Source of the DNA: Pseudomonas sp. URMO17WK12:I2
Lineage (GTDB): Bacteria; Pseudomonadota; Gammaproteobacteria; Pseudomonadales; Pseudomonadaceae
Assembly (NCBI RefSeq): GCF_003253735.1
Contig: NZ_QKYW01000004.1
Coordinates: 1-64,000 of the forward strand
DNA length: 64,000 bases
Direction: 5' to 3'
Shown here: piece by piece, positions 1-9,811 of the stretch
Numbering within the stretch: the stretch's first letter is position 1
How the letters are laid out: each line of letters opens with the position of its first letter
Translations under genes and position numbers: made by a program
Notes under the pieces: model-generated
The model's input: the letters and a program-made list of their open reading frames with translations, nothing else
Databases searched by the model: none
Told to the model about the DNA's origin: nothing

Positions 1-2008
1 CGCCGCGAACACGGGCGTTGTCGCCCAGCTCAACACGCTTGGCATCGAGTAGCAGATTGCCTTGGCTGAGCAGGCTGCCGTTGCCACGGTAATCACCGCT
101 CAGGCGCAGGTCGAGGCTACCATTGGTTTCGATACGGCCATCATTGATCCAGCTTTCGCCCGTGGTGCTGAGGCTGTTGACTGCCAGCAGGCCGCCGCCG
201 GCGGTCTGGGTGAGGCGGTCGATGTCCAGGGTGATGGAGGCGGCCTGCAGCAGGCTGTTGTTGACCCATTCCCCGGCACTCAGGCTCACCGCGCTGTTGG
301 TGATGAATTCACCACCGGCCTGGCCGAGCAGATCCATGTCGAGATTCAGCCCGGCGCTGCCGAGGTGACGTACCACGCCGCTCCTGTTGCTCAGGGCCGG
401 GGTGTCGAAGGTCAGCGCCGCGCTGGCCACTTCCAAGATGCCGCTGTCGTTGTTCAGGCGCGAACCGATAGTGAAACGGCTTTCACCGCCGCTGCCCAGG
501 GCACGCAGGCGGCCACCGACATTGCTCAGGCTGTCGGCTTCTACATCGAGATGACCGCCGGCCTCCACCAGGCCGCCGTCGTTGTTCAGTGCGTTGCTGA
601 CCTTCGCGGTGATGGTGCCACCGGCGGCCAGGGTGCCGGCTTGGTTATCCACAGCCTCGGCCTTGATGGCCAAAGCCTGGCCCGCCAGGGCGCTGCCTTG
701 GCGATTGTTCAGCGTATCGGTGTCGAGGGTCAGGTTGCCCTGGGCAACGATCTGCCCGCCCTGGTTGGCGAGTTCCTTGGCCTTGAGCGTGGCGCTACCT
801 GCCACGGCTACCTTGCCGCCGCCGTTGTCGAGTTTCTGCAGGTCGGTGTTCAGGGAACCATGGCTGGTGAGCTGGCCAGCGTTGCGCACGTTGTTGCCGC
901 TCAGTTGCAGGTGACCGGCGCTGTTGGTGCTGCCGTCGGCGCGCACGCCGGCTTCGATGGTGCCGGCGTTGTTCAGGCGCTCGGCCTGTACCTTGACCTG
1001 CTCACCGGCGGCGAGGCTCTCGCGCACGTCTACCTGCTTGGCCTCGACACGGGCGGTGCCGCCCGCATAGGTATCGCCCTTGAGATCGACGCTGTCGGCC
1101 ACCAGGGTGGTGTTGCCACTGGCCGCGCTGCGGTTCATGGTCAGCTGGCCGCCGGCGTCGATCTGGATATCACCGGCAGTGGCCGCCATGTCGCCGGCCA
1201 GCTTCACGCCCACGCCCGCTTCGGTGCCCACCAGGCGGATCGCCCCGGCATACATGCCGCCCAGGGCCGAGCTGTCGATGGCCACCTGGGGCTTTTCGCT
1301 GCCGTCGTCGGCCTTGGCGGTGGCTTGCAGGGTGGCCACGTCCACTTCGTTGCGGCCGGCAATGACATTCAGGCGCTTGGCGTGAATCTCGGCATTGATC
1401 TGCGCGCTGCGGGTGATCAGGTCGAACTGGTCGACGTTACTGGCATTGAGGCCGGCCCCTTCGATGGCGATGTCGCCGCCATTGACGTCGAAGCCCTGCA
1501 GGCGACCGTTGTTCACCACCGGCGCGCCGGTGCTCAGGGTCGCCCGCGGGGTGTTGATGAAACCGCAGCCGTCGCAGGTGATGCCGTGGGGGTTGGCGAC
1601 GATCACGTGCGCTGCCTGCCCGGCCACTTCCGTGTAGCCCTTGAGCTGGCTGCGGTTGCTGCCGGTCACCTCGTTGAGGATGACGTTCGCCGCGCCGCCA
1701 CGCAGGTTCGGGTTACCGGTGATGTAACCGCCCTGCTGGGTGGGCACGAAAGCCTGGGCGCCGTTGTTGAGGATCAGGCCCTGCTGGCCGACGTTGTAGT
1801 CGGTGAACTTGTTGTGCGACAGGCCACTGCCATTGGGCGTGGCGATATTGACGATGGGCACGCCGTTGCCGGCTTGGCCGATGGTGGTGTTGCCGCCGGC
1901 AGCGGCGTCGACCGCCAGCTCGGCCGCCACGGTAACGATGGGGTTGAGAAACATCACCCCGGCAACGATCAGGGCGATGTTCTGGAAGAAGGGGCTGCGA
2001 ACGTCCAT
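1..2008 (-). CDS. CdiA/FhaB-type two-partner secretion exoprotein, N-terminal part (runs off window edge)
   Basis: Large secreted filamentous-haemagglutinin-type exoprotein. About 669 residues are present and the rest lies beyond base 1. The start ATG at 2008 gives MDVRSPFFQNIALIVAG, a hydrophobic signal segment ending near VTVAAEL. A TPS secretion domain follows, with GQAGNGVPIVNIATPNGSGLSHN around residue 45, an NPNL motif near residue 100 and an NPHGI motif with CDGCGF near residue 140. The remainder is a repetitive Gly/Asn/Ala-rich beta-helix. The gene follows its transporter gene by 27 bp on the same strand, the usual order for cdiBA or tpsBA. Whether it ends in a CdiA-CT toxin followed by an immunity gene cannot be seen here. 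The opposite strand has a long open frame that I regard as a shadow of this repetitive high-GC gene. Confidence 0.9.
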   Translation of the reverse strand, partial: MDVRSPFFQNIALIVAGVMFLNPIVTVAAELAVDAAAGGNTTIGQAGNGVPIVNIATPNGSGLSHNKFTDYNVGQQGLILNNGAQAFVPTQQGGYITGNPNLRGGAANVILNEVTGSNRSQLKGYTEVAGQAAHVIVANPHGITCDGCGFINTPRATLSTGAPVVNNGRLQGFDVNGGDIAIEGAGLNASNVDQFDLITRSAQINAEIHAKRLNVIAGRNEVDVATLQATAKADDGSEKPQVAIDSSALGGMYAGAIRLVGTEAGVGVKLAGDMAATAGDIQIDAGGQLTMNRSAASGNTTLVADSVDLKGDTYAGGTARVEAKQVDVRESLAAGEQVKVQAERLNNAGTIEAGVRADGSTNSAGHLQLSGNNVRNAGQLTSHGSLNTDLQKLDNGGGKVAVAGSATLKAKELANQGGQIVAQGNLTLDTDTLNNRQGSALAGQALAIKAEAVDNQAGTLAAGGTITAKVSNALNNDGGLVEAGGHLDVEADSLSNVGGRLRALGSGGESRFTIGSRLNNDSGILEVASAALTFDTPALSNRSGVVRHLGSAGLNLDMDLLGQAGGEFITNSAVSLSAGEWVNNSLLQAASITLDIDRLTQTAGGGLLAVNSLSTTGESWINDGRIETNGSLDLRLSGDYRGNGSLLSQGNLLLDAKRVELGDNARVRG

Positions 2009-2035
2009 GTCAGGGTGCTCCAGGATGTAGGCTAA

Positions 2036-3745
2036 TCAGAAGAACAGGTCGAGGCGGAAGTACACCGGGCGCTCGCGCTCGGTGATCACGTCGGGGCGTT
2101 CCAGGGAATGGGCGAAGGTCACGCTGGCGGCCAGGTGTTCGCCGCGCGCGCTGAGCTCCAGGGCATGACCGCTCAGGCGGCCACTGGCGCCGGGGTTGTG
2201 TTGGTCATGGCTGATCACGCCGACGTCATAGGCCAGGGCCGCGCCATACTGTTGCACGAAGGGTTGCAGCGGCGCCCAGGTGACCGGCCGGGTCCAGCGC
2301 AGCTGGTTGCGCCAGTAGCCGCCACTGTCGCCGGACAGGTTCTGGTCCTTGAAGGCGCGCACCGAGTTGAGCCCACCGATGCTGATGCGCTGGGAGCTGA
2401 ACAAGGGGTCTTCGCTCTTCTGGCCGGTGGCCAGGCTGTCGAAACTGAAGCGTTCGCCCCACAGGCTGAAGGGCTGCAGGTAGCTCAGGGTCAGGCTGTA
2501 TTTGTTGTAGCGCGCCACCGGCTGGTCGCCGCGGGGCTCGCCATTGCCCTGGGCATCGAAGGCGCCGATGCCGCGCTGCCAACCGATATCGGCGTTGACG
2601 AAGGCACTGCCGATGCGCCGGCCGTGGTTGAAGCCCAGTTGCCATTCGCTGAGGCGGTTGCTGGACGGGTCGATGCGGTTGCCGAGGATGAAGTTGTTGG
2701 TGCGCACATGGCTCACGCCGGTATTGAAGGCGGTCTTGCTGACGCTGTCGCGGTGCAGCACGCGCTCGGCGCGCAGGGCATGTTGCTGGCTATCGCCATC
2801 GGTCTCGAAGGGGAAGCCGTTGCTCTGGCCCAAGGTGCGGTAGTAGCTCTGGCTGTAGCTGTAGTCCACGCGCCACCAGCCATAGGGGATGCTGTAGGAC
2901 AGGCTCTGGGCGTGGGAGTGGCGGTAGCTGTCGCTGACCGCATCACGACTGGCGCGCAGGCTCAACTGATCGGCCAGGCCCAGCGGGCTGTCCCAGGTCA
3001 GGCCCAGGCCCCACTGCTGCTCACCGGTGCTGCGCTGGCCATCGTTGTGACGGTTGATATTGGCGTGCCAGGGCTTGCTGCGCTCGCCCTTGAGGCCCAC
3101 CCGGCTGCCGCCCACCTGCTGACCCGGCACCAGCTCGAGCTGAGCAGGGCGTGACGGCAGGCGATTGAGGTTGTCGACCAGTTGCTCCAGCTCACGCAGG
3201 TTGAGGATCTCGCCGGTCTCGCCGGGGAAACTCATGGCCAGTTCGCGATCACTGGCCAGGGCGGAGCTGTCGAGGCCTTCGAGGCGGCCTTCGACCACGG
3301 TGATCTTCAGGGTACGGGCCGACAGATCCTGCTGCGGCAGGTAGGCACGGGTGGTGACATAGCCGCGGTCGATGTAGTGATCGGTGATGGCCTTGAGCAG
3401 CGCGTTGAGCTGGCTGACGCCCAGGCAGTTGTCGGCGAACGGGGCGAGAATGGTGCTGCGATCAGCCTCGGACAGCAGGCTCGCGCCGCTGATCTCGATC
3501 TGTTCGATGGCGAAACAGCGCTCGTCCTGGGGTGCTGGCGGCGCCGTCGGTTCGGCGCGCTTGCCCGGCAGCTGCTGCAGTTCCTGCAGGCGCTGTTGCT
3601 GCTCGTCGAGCAGACGCTCCTGACGGTCGCGTATCAGGTCTTGAGTCAGCGGCGACGGCAGATTGGTGGGCAGGTTGGGCGGTGGCGTCTGGGCAAGTGC
3701 CATGAAAGGCACAGCCATGAGAAAGAGCGGAAAATACGAGCGCAT
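2036..3745 (-). CDS. CdiB/FhaC-type outer-membrane transporter (TpsB, ShlB family)
   Basis: Outer-membrane beta-barrel that exports the adjacent TpsA/CdiA protein. The 569-aa product starts with a signal peptide (MRSYFPLFLMAVPFMALAQ). It continues with a proline/glutamine-rich linker (about 20-70) and POTRA domains: the segment starting CFAIEQIEISGASLL and the one with GYVTTRAYLPQQDL and VVEGRLEGL. It then has a long barrel region and a C-terminal phenylalanine (RLDLFF), as expected for a BAM substrate. The length is typical of FhaC/CdiB (about 550-590 aa). It lies directly upstream of the exoprotein gene, and the 185-bp gap to the next gene presumably carries the operon promoter. The choice between CdiB and a generic TpsB depends on the unseen end of the partner. 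Confidence 0.92.
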   Translation of the reverse strand: MRSYFPLFLMAVPFMALAQTPPPNLPTNLPSPLTQDLIRDRQERLLDEQQQRLQELQQLPGKRAEPTAPPAPQDERCFAIEQIEISGASLLSEADRSTILAPFADNCLGVSQLNALLKAITDHYIDRGYVTTRAYLPQQDLSARTLKITVVEGRLEGLDSSALASDRELAMSFPGETGEILNLRELEQLVDNLNRLPSRPAQLELVPGQQVGGSRVGLKGERSKPWHANINRHNDGQRSTGEQQWGLGLTWDSPLGLADQLSLRASRDAVSDSYRHSHAQSLSYSIPYGWWRVDYSYSQSYYRTLGQSNGFPFETDGDSQQHALRAERVLHRDSVSKTAFNTGVSHVRTNNFILGNRIDPSSNRLSEWQLGFNHGRRIGSAFVNADIGWQRGIGAFDAQGNGEPRGDQPVARYNKYSLTLSYLQPFSLWGERFSFDSLATGQKSEDPLFSSQRISIGGLNSVRAFKDQNLSGDSGGYWRNQLRWTRPVTWAPLQPFVQQYGAALAYDVGVISHDQHNPGASGRLSGHALELSARGEHLAASVTFAHSLERPDVITERERPVYFRLDLFF

Positions 3746-3930
3746 GAAAATCCGTACCTGGAAAAGTGATTCATCCCTTAGCGGCGATGAGACACCTTGC
3801 CATCCAGATTTATCCCGGCGAGAGACGAAACTCTCATTTCGCTAAATAGCGCTGTAACTACGGCCAAGTACGTGACAAACCGCTCAATTCTGCCGAGTCA
3901 GTTTTCAGCCGGATATATCCCAGACGTCAG

Positions 3931-4209
3931 TCAGGCACTCAGCTCCTTATCCAGCACTTCCTCAATCTCGCTCTTGATCTTGCCGCTCATCACCGACAGA
4001 AGCAGGCCGAGGTTGAGCTGCAGGTGGACGCGGTCTTCGCTGACGTCGATGCGCCCGTCGGCGCCGCTGCGTTTGAACTCCAGGGTGTCGCCCTTCCACT
4101 GGTAGCGCACGTCGTACTCGCGGGCCAGGCGCTCGGCGAGCTTTTCAGCCTTGCCACGGGCGGCCTCGATGCCCAGATTGTGCGGGCGGTCGACGGTGAT
4201 TTTGGCCAT
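3931..4209 (-). CDS. Polyhydroxyalkanoate-system small protein (PA5062-like)
   Basis: A 92-aa protein starting MAKITVDRPHNLG, with a good ribosome site (AGGAG) 8 bases upstream of the ATG at 4209. It belongs to the small family annotated as polyhydroxyalkanoic acid system protein, which in many Pseudomonas lies between phaI and ubiE, the position it has here relative to ubiE. The sequence is rich in charged residues with GKAEKLAERLAREYDVRY, then a beta-strand part and a C-terminal helix (KSEIEEVLDKEL). Its biochemical role is not established. What is odd is the other neighbour: the two-partner secretion genes occupy the side where phaF/phaI would be expected. I reject an upstream in-frame start because it would extend the protein by 50 unrelated residues. 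Confidence 0.8.
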   Translation of the reverse strand: MAKITVDRPHNLGIEAARGKAEKLAERLAREYDVRYQWKGDTLEFKRSGADGRIDVSEDRVHLQLNLGLLLSVMSGKIKSEIEEVLDKELSA

Positions 4210-4526
4210 AGGGCTCTCCTGACTGAAAACGCGGGCGGGGCAATATACAAGAAGCGCCCGCCGGCCCACTACCACGCGTGCAGCCGGCGCCCGGCTTTTG
4301 GGTTTAGAATGCCGCCACTCGGCGCTGTACAAGCGGTTGAACGGGCCGTGAATCAGCAAGTCGATGGAAACGCTTATTTACCTCGGTAAACTCGCCTTTT
4401 CGATTGTCTGACTCACTGATGAGACGAGCCCGGCGCTGTCTCATGATCACGGTCACGCCATGCAGGGCTCAGGGCCCGCACACTGAGCAGACGCCAACGC
4501 CTCCCGGACTTCAGGAAAAGGGCCAC
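4210..4526. other. Divergent intergenic region upstream of ubiE
   Basis: This 317-bp stretch separates the divergent PHA-system gene and ubiE. It must hold both promoters. I see the ribosome sites next to each start codon, but no confident promoter hexamers, repeat or RNA gene. In-frame extensions of ubiE into this region are not supported. Confidence 0.5.
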
Positions 4527-5297
4527 ATGAACGATCCGCGCAAGAACGACAACAGCGAACCCACCACCCACTTCGGTTTCCAGGACGTTCCGGAAAGCCG
4601 CAAGGCGGAAAAGGTCGCCGAGGTGTTCCATTCGGTGGCCGCCAAGTACGACCTGATGAACGACCTGCTTTCCGGCGGCATGCACCGCCTGTGGAAGCGC
4701 TTCACCATCGAGCTGTCCGGTGTGCGCAGCGGTAACCGCGTGCTCGACATCGCTGGCGGTACCGGCGATCTGGCCCGCCAGTTCTCGCGCATCGTCGGCG
4801 AAACCGGCGAGGTGGTGCTGGCCGACATCAACGCCTCGATGCTCAAGGTTGGCCGCGACCGCCTGCTCGACCGCGGCGTGTCGGGCAATATCTCGTTCGT
4901 GCAGGCCGACGCCGAGAAGCTGCCCTTCCCGGACAACCATTTCGACTGCGTGACCATCGCCTTCGGCCTGCGCAACGTCACCCACAAGGATGCGGCCATT
5001 GCCTCCATGCTGCGCGTGCTCAAGCCGGGCGGCCGCCTGCTGGTGCTGGAATTCTCCAAGCCGAAGAGCAGCCTGTTGTCGAAGATCTACGACACCTACT
5101 CGTTCAACTTCATGCCGCTGGTGGGCAAGCTGGTCACCAACGACGCCGACAGCTACCGCTACCTGGCCGAGTCGATCCGCATGCATCCGGACCAGGACAC
5201 CCTGAAGGCGATGATGCTGGACGCCGGCTTCGACCGCGTGACCTACCACAACATGACCGGCGGCATCGTCGCCCTGCACCGCGGTATCAAACCCTGA
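4527..5297 (+). CDS. ubiE: Ubiquinone/menaquinone biosynthesis C-methyltransferase UbiE
   Basis: SAM-dependent C-methyltransferase that methylates 2-polyprenyl-6-methoxy-1,4-benzoquinol in ubiquinone synthesis. The 256-aa product has the UbiE signature [19 protein letters not shown] around residue 35, the SAM-binding motif [12 protein letters not shown] around residue 75, and the C-terminal family motif [13 protein letters not shown]. The ATG at 4527 has CAGGAAAAG upstream and gives the length usual for Pseudomonas UbiE. A longer in-frame reading from 4404 would add non-conserved residues. The stop overlaps the start of ubiJ by one base (TGATG), so ubiE, ubiJ and ubiB form a translationally coupled ubiquinone operon. 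Confidence 0.98.
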   Translation: MNDPRKNDNSEPTTHFGFQDVPESRKAEKVAEVFHSVAAKYDLMNDLLSGGMHRLWKRFTIELSGVRSGNRVLDIAGGTGDLARQFSRIVGETGEVVLADINASMLKVGRDRLLDRGVSGNISFVQADAEKLPFPDNHFDCVTIAFGLRNVTHKDAAIASMLRVLKPGGRLLVLEFSKPKSSLLSKIYDTYSFNFMPLVGKLVTNDADSYRYLAESIRMHPDQDTLKAMMLDAGFDRVTYHNMTGGIVALHRGIKP

Positions 5298-5914
5298 TGC
5301 TGACCCTGGCCCTGCTCGCCGGCGTCGAACGCGGCATCAACCGCGTACTCGCGTTGGACAGTACCGCCCTGCCGCGCCTGGCCAGGCTCAATGGTCGGGT
5401 GATCGCGGTCGAGTCCCAGGCGCCGGCGCTGCAGCTGTTCATCCTCGCCGACGGCCAGGGCCTGCGCCTGGCCAGCCAGTGGGCCGGCACGGTCGACTGC
5501 ACCCTGCGTGCGCCCGCCAGTGCCCTGCTGCGCCTGGCCCTGGCCAAGGACAAACAGGCCGTGCTGCACGCGCCGGAAGTGGATCTGGATGGCGACAGCG
5601 GGGCGCTGATGGAGCTGGCCGGCGTGCTGCAGGACCTCGACCTGGACTGGGAGTACCAGCTGTCGCAATGGCTCGGCCCGGTGCCCACTGCGCTGCTGGC
5701 CGGCCACCTGCGCAGCCGCGCCGGCTGGACCCGCGAGAACCTGCACAGCCTGCAGCTGAGCCTGGCCGACTACCTCAGCGAAGAATCACGCGCCCTGGTC
5801 GGCCGCCGCGAGGCCGATGCCCGCTTCGCCGAACTCGATGACCTGAAACTTTCCCTCGACCGTCTCGACGCGCGCATCGAGCGCCTCGCCCAACGCCATA
5901 AGCCCATCGCATGA
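5297..5914 (+). CDS. ubiJ: Ubiquinone biosynthesis accessory factor UbiJ (SCP2 domain)
   Basis: A 205-aa SCP2-type lipid-binding accessory protein, needed for aerobic ubiquinone synthesis and thought to help present the isoprenoid quinone intermediates to the Ubi complex. The N-terminal half (about 15-115) is the SCP2 fold ([20 protein letters not shown]). The C-terminal half is helical with a coiled-coil stretch ([21 protein letters not shown]). It sits between ubiE and ubiB as in other gammaproteobacteria, overlapping ubiE by 1 base and ubiB by 4 bases (ATGA). Confidence 0.95.
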   Translation: MLTLALLAGVERGINRVLALDSTALPRLARLNGRVIAVESQAPALQLFILADGQGLRLASQWAGTVDCTLRAPASALLRLALAKDKQAVLHAPEVDLDGDSGALMELAGVLQDLDLDWEYQLSQWLGPVPTALLAGHLRSRAGWTRENLHSLQLSLADYLSEESRALVGRREADARFAELDDLKLSLDRLDARIERLAQRHKPIA

Positions 5915-7518
5915 AGCTGCTTGCCGTTCGTCGTCTGTTGCGCATTCTCTACGTGGTCATCCGCTACCGCCTGGATGACATGCTGTTCGCCCTGCCACTG
6001 CCATTCTGGCTGCGTGCACCGCGCTTCCTGCTGCCCTGGCGCTGGATGCCGCGCGGCAAGTCGTCGCGCAGCCGCGGCGAGAGCCTGCGCCTGGCGCTGG
6101 AGGAACTGGGGCCGATCTTCATCAAGTTCGGCCAGCTGCTGTCCACCCGCCGCGACCTGTTGCCGCCGGATATCGCCGACGAGCTGGCGCACCTGCAGGA
6201 CCGCGTGCCGCCGTTCGACCCGGCCAAGTCCCTGGCGCTGATCGAGGAGCAGCTCGGCGTACCGGTGAGCGTGGCCTTCGCCCGCTTCGACACCGAGCCG
6301 CTGGCCTCGGCCTCGGTCGCCCAGGTGCACGCCGCGCAGCTGAAAAGCGGCGAGGAAGTGGTGGTCAAGGTGGTGCGCCCCGGCCTCAAGCCGGTGATCA
6401 AGGCCGACATGGCCTGGCTGTTCCTGCTGGCCAAGCTGGCCGAGCGCGCCTCGGCCGAAGCCCGCCGGCTGCATCCGGTGGACGTGGTCAGCGACTACGA
6501 GAAGACCATCTACGACGAGCTCGACCTCTTGCGCGAGGCCGCCAACGCCAGCCAGCTGCGGCGCAACTTCGAGAATTCCGGCCTGCTCTACGTGCCCCAG
6601 GTGTATTGGGACTGGTGCCGCCCCAAGGTGCTGGTGATGGAGCGCATCTACGGCATTCCAGTCAACGACATGGCAACCCTGGCCGACCAGCGCACCGACA
6701 TGAAACTGCTGGCCGAGCGCGGCGTGGAGATTTTCTTCACCCAGGTGTTCACCCACAGTTTCTTCCACGCCGACATGCACCCCGGCAACATTTTCGTCAG
6801 CACCCGCACGCCGTGGAACCCGCAATACATCGCCATCGACTGCGGCATCATCGGCAGCCTGACGCCCGAGGACCAGGATTACCTGGCGCGCAACCTGGTG
6901 GCGTTCTTCAAGCGTGATTACCGCAAGGTGGCGCAGCTGCACATTGACTCCGGCTGGGTACCTCAGGAAACCCAGGTCAACGATTTCGAAGCGGCGATCC
7001 GCACCGTGTGCGAGCCGATCTTCGAGCGGCCGTTGAAGGACATCTCCTTCGGCCTGCTGCTGATGCGCCTGTTCCAGACCGCGCGGCGCTTCAACATGGA
7101 AATCCAGCCGCAGCTGGTGCTGCTGCAGAAAACCCTGCTGAACATCGAGGGCCTGGGCCGCCAGCTGCACCCCGACCTGGATCTGTGGACCACCGCCCAG
7201 CCATTTCTGGAGCGCTGGATGCGCGAGCGCGTAAGCCCGCGCAACGTGCTGCACAACCTGCAAAGCCAGGTCGAGCAATTGCCGCACCTGGCCAACATGA
7301 CCCGCAGCCTGCTCGAGCGCATGGCCCAGCCCCACGCCAACGACCCACCACCGCCGTGGCGCGAGCGCGACGGCTGGGCGGTGCGCCTGATCGGCGCAGC
7401 GCTGATCGGCGGCGGCGTGGTGACGGCCCTTGGCCTGGGCAACCTGAGCGAACCTGCCACCGCCTGGCCGGCCTGGCTGATGAGCGCCAGCGGTCTGTAC
7501 CTGATCCTGCGTCGATAG
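5911..7518 (+). CDS. ubiB: Ubiquinone biosynthesis protein UbiB (ABC1/ADCK atypical kinase family)
   Basis: Membrane-anchored atypical kinase/ATPase required for ubiquinone production. The 535-aa product contains the KxGQ motif ([16 protein letters not shown], around residue 70), the alanine-rich nucleotide loop ([10 protein letters not shown]), a catalytic HADMHPGN segment, and the metal-binding IDCG motif. It ends in two closely spaced transmembrane helices (about 490-535: [17 protein letters not shown] and [14 protein letters not shown]). The length agrees with Pseudomonas UbiB. The start overlaps ubiJ by 4 bases, so it is the last gene of the ubi operon. A 53-bp gap precedes hisI. Confidence 0.97.
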   Translation: MKLLAVRRLLRILYVVIRYRLDDMLFALPLPFWLRAPRFLLPWRWMPRGKSSRSRGESLRLALEELGPIFIKFGQLLSTRRDLLPPDIADELAHLQDRVPPFDPAKSLALIEEQLGVPVSVAFARFDTEPLASASVAQVHAAQLKSGEEVVVKVVRPGLKPVIKADMAWLFLLAKLAERASAEARRLHPVDVVSDYEKTIYDELDLLREAANASQLRRNFENSGLLYVPQVYWDWCRPKVLVMERIYGIPVNDMATLADQRTDMKLLAERGVEIFFTQVFTHSFFHADMHPGNIFVSTRTPWNPQYIAIDCGIIGSLTPEDQDYLARNLVAFFKRDYRKVAQLHIDSGWVPQETQVNDFEAAIRTVCEPIFERPLKDISFGLLLMRLFQTARRFNMEIQPQLVLLQKTLLNIEGLGRQLHPDLDLWTTAQPFLERWMRERVSPRNVLHNLQSQVEQLPHLANMTRSLLERMAQPHANDPPPPWRERDGWAVRLIGAALIGGGVVTALGLGNLSEPATAWPAWLMSASGLYLILRR

Positions 7519-7571
7519 CCAGCCCACGCCCCGGCTGGCACACTTGGCGTCGATATAGAGATGGAAATGCA

Positions 7572-7973
7572 ATGAACGACTGGCTAGATGCAATCAAGTG
7601 GGACGATAACGGCCTGGTGCCGGCCATCGCCCAGGACTACCAGACCGGGCGCATTCTGATGATGGCCTGGATGAACCGCGAAGCATTGGCGCTGACCGCC
7701 CGCGAGAAGCGCGCCATCTATTGGTCACGTTCGCGTGGCAAGCTGTGGCGCAAGGGGGAGGAGTCCGGCCATGTGCAGAAGCTCCACGAACTGCGCCTGG
7801 ACTGCGACGCCGATGTCATCGTGCTGATGGTCGAGCAGCTGGGCGGCATCGCCTGCCACACCGGTCGCGAAAGCTGCTTCTACCGCGTGTTCGAGAACGG
7901 TGCCTGGAAAACCGTCGATGCGGTGCTGAAAGATCCGCACACCATCTATTCGCCGGAGCACCGCCATGACTGA
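7572..7973 (+). CDS. hisI: Phosphoribosyl-AMP cyclohydrolase HisI
   Basis: Third step of histidine synthesis: opens the purine ring of phosphoribosyl-AMP, using zinc. The 133-aa product has the family signatures [29 protein letters not shown] and the zinc/substrate segment [16 protein letters not shown] with [11 protein letters not shown]. The ATG at 7572 is chosen because an ATG 11 bases upstream hits an immediate stop. In Pseudomonas hisI and hisE are separate genes next to tat rather than fused, as here. It overlaps hisE by 8 bases. Confidence 0.97.
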   Translation: MNDWLDAIKWDDNGLVPAIAQDYQTGRILMMAWMNREALALTAREKRAIYWSRSRGKLWRKGEESGHVQKLHELRLDCDADVIVLMVEQLGGIACHTGRESCFYRVFENGAWKTVDAVLKDPHTIYSPEHRHD

Positions 7974-8307
7974 TACCCTCAAGCGCCTGGCCGAGGTGCT
8001 GGAGTCGCGCAAGGGCGCGGCGCCTGACAGCTCGTACGTGGCCAGCCTGTACCACAAGGGCCTGAACAAGATTCTGGAGAAGGTCGGCGAGGAATCGGTG
8101 GAAACCATCCTCGCCGCCAAGGATGCTGCCGCCAGTGGCGACTGCAGCGACCTGATCTACGAAACCGCCGATCTGTGGTTCCACAGCCTGGTCATGCTGG
8201 CCGCGCTGGATCAGCACCCGCAGGCGGTGCTCGATGAACTGGATCGCCGTTTCGGCCTGTCGGGGCACGCGGAAAAAGCCGCGCGCAACGATAGCGACAC
8301 TCAATAA
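7966..8307 (+). CDS. hisE: Phosphoribosyl-ATP pyrophosphatase HisE
   Basis: Second step of histidine synthesis: hydrolyses phosphoribosyl-ATP to phosphoribosyl-AMP and pyrophosphate. The 113-aa protein belongs to the all-alpha MazG-like NTP pyrophosphohydrolases. Conserved acidic metal-binding residues are visible in [14 protein letters not shown] and [17 protein letters not shown]. It starts inside the 3' end of hisI, so the two steps are translationally coupled, and it precedes tatA by 24 bp. Confidence 0.97.
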   Translation: MTDTLKRLAEVLESRKGAAPDSSYVASLYHKGLNKILEKVGEESVETILAAKDAAASGDCSDLIYETADLWFHSLVMLAALDQHPQAVLDELDRRFGLSGHAEKAARNDSDTQ

Positions 8308-8331
8308 AGACGCTGACGAGGACTACGAAAC

Positions 8332-8607
8332 ATGGGCATTTTCGACTGGAAACACTGGGTCGTCATTCTGATCGTCGTGGTGCTGGTGTTCGGCACCAAG
8401 AAGCTCAAGAACCTCGGCTCCGACCTCGGCGAAACCATCAAGGGTTTCCGCAAGGCGATGAACGAGGAAGACGGCAAGCCGGCCGAGCCGCACGCGCAAC
8501 AGCCGCAACAACCACAACAGCCCTACCAGCAGCAGGCGCCGCTGAACCAGCCGCACACCGTTGAAGGCCAGGCCAGCAAAGTCGAAGAACCGCTGCGCAA
8601 AGACTGA
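8332..8607 (+). CDS. tatA: Sec-independent translocase subunit TatA
   Basis: Pore-forming subunit of the twin-arginine translocase, which moves folded proteins across the inner membrane. The 91-aa product has one N-terminal membrane helix ([13 protein letters not shown]), the invariant FG hinge ([10 protein letters not shown]), an amphipathic helix ([11 protein letters not shown]) and a Gln/Pro-rich cytoplasmic tail. It is the first gene of a tatABC set. TatA-type substrates are plausible in this region: several cofactor-containing oxidoreductases are encoded nearby, but I see no Tat signal among them. Confidence 0.96.
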   Translation: MGIFDWKHWVVILIVVVLVFGTKKLKNLGSDLGETIKGFRKAMNEEDGKPAEPHAQQPQQPQQPYQQQAPLNQPHTVEGQASKVEEPLRKD

Positions 8608-8615
8608 GGCAAAGC

Positions 8616-9020
8616 ATGTTCGGTATCAGTTTCAGCGAGCTGCTGCTGGTCGGGTTGATTGCCCTGCTGGTGCTCGGCCCCGAGCGTCTGCCAGGCGCAG
8701 CGCGCACGGCGGGGCTGTGGATCGGGCGCATCAAGCGCAGCTTCAATTCGATCAAGGAAGAGGTCGAGCGCGAGATCGGCGCCGACGAAATCCGCCGGCA
8801 ACTGCATAACGAACGTATCCTCGAACTGGAGCGCGAGATGCAGGCGGTGAAGAACGACATCCTGCCGCCGGCGCCCCAGGCCAGCGTACCGCCGCCCGCC
8901 ATGCAATCGCCCAGCACTGCCGAGCCCGTTGCGCAAGCGCCGGTTGAGCCAGCCCCAGCGCCGGCCACACCGCCCGCCCCGGCGCCCGTCGCCAGCCAGG
9001 ACAAGACGCCGCAACCATGA
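8616..9020 (+). CDS. tatB: Sec-independent translocase subunit TatB
   Basis: Part of the TatBC receptor that recognises twin-arginine signal peptides. The 134-aa product has the TatB N-terminus [20 protein letters not shown] with the conserved Glu, the GPERLP hinge and a long amphipathic helix ([14 protein letters not shown]). It has an extended Pro/Ala-rich cytoplasmic tail that appears disordered. It follows tatA by 8 bp and overlaps tatC by 4 bases. Confidence 0.96.
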   Translation: MFGISFSELLLVGLIALLVLGPERLPGAARTAGLWIGRIKRSFNSIKEEVEREIGADEIRRQLHNERILELEREMQAVKNDILPPAPQASVPPPAMQSPSTAEPVAQAPVEPAPAPATPPAPAPVASQDKTPQP

Positions 9021-9811
9021 GTCGACTGCCCGACAACGACCAGGAAATGCCCCTGGTCTCCCACCTTGCCGAGCTACGCACGCGCCTGTTGCGCTGCGTG
9101 GCGGCGATCTTCCTGATCTTCGCCGGGCTGTTCTACTTCGCCCAGAAGATCTACACCCTGGTCTCGGCACCGCTGCGCCAGTACCTGCCGGAAGGCGCGA
9201 CGATGATCGCCACCGATGTGGCCTCGCCGTTCCTCACGCCCTTCAAGCTGACCATGATCGTCGCGGTGTTCCTGGCCATGCCGGTGATCCTGCACCAGGT
9301 CTGGGGCTTTATCGCGCCGGGGCTGTACAAGCACGAGAAGCGCATCGCCGTTCCGCTGCTGATCTCCAGCATCATCCTGTTCTACGCCGGCATGGCCTTC
9401 GCCTACTTTCTGGTGTTCCCGATCATCTTCCACTTCTTCGCCAGCGTGACGCCCGAAGGCGTGTCGATGATGACCGACATCGCCAGCTACCTCGACTTCG
9501 TGATGACGCTGTTCTTCGCCTTTGGCGTGGCGTTCGAGATTCCGGTGGCCGTGGTACTGCTGATCTGGATCGGCATCGTCGATGTCGAATACCTGCGCAA
9601 GATCCGTCCCTACGTGATCATCGGCTGCTTCGTGGTCGGCATGATCCTCACCCCGCCGGATATTTTTTCGCAGACCCTGCTGGCGGTGCCGATGTGGCTG
9701 CTGTTCGAGCTGGGCATCCTGGCCGGCAGCCTGATCCGCACGCGCCGCGGCCAGCCGGATGAAGAAGACGAAAACGCACCGACCGATCAGCCGCCCAGCG
9801 TCCAGCCATGA
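9017..9811 (+). CDS. tatC: Sec-independent translocase subunit TatC
   Basis: Polytopic six-helix inner-membrane protein, the primary receptor for Tat signal peptides. The 264-aa product carries the family N-terminus with [17 protein letters not shown], conserved FLTPFKLTM in the first periplasmic loop region and the late motif [19 protein letters not shown]. Its length is typical. The gene overlaps tatB (ATGA) and is followed with a 4-base overlap by rsmE. Confidence 0.97.
   Translation: MSRLPDNDQEMPLVSHLAELRTRLLRCVAAIFLIFAGLFYFAQKIYTLVSAPLRQYLPEGATMIATDVASPFLTPFKLTMIVAVFLAMPVILHQVWGFIAPGLYKHEKRIAVPLLISSIILFYAGMAFAYFLVFPIIFHFFASVTPEGVSMMTDIASYLDFVMTLFFAFGVAFEIPVAVVLLIWIGIVDVEYLRKIRPYVIIGCFVVGMILTPPDIFSQTLLAVPMWLLFELGILAGSLIRTRRGQPDEEDENAPTDQPPSVQP

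Noticed and set aside
62..2035. 657-codon open frame on the plus strand opposite the CdiA-type gene
   Set aside because: It is a shadow. The minus strand encodes a clear TPS domain with NPNL/NPHGI motifs and signal peptide, while the plus-strand product is a low-complexity Ala/Val/Gly-rich sequence.
5770..7593. 607-codon open frame on the minus strand opposite ubiB
   Set aside because: UbiB is fully conserved on the plus strand. The antisense product is compositionally odd (His/Gln/Ala-rich) and has no ribosome site.
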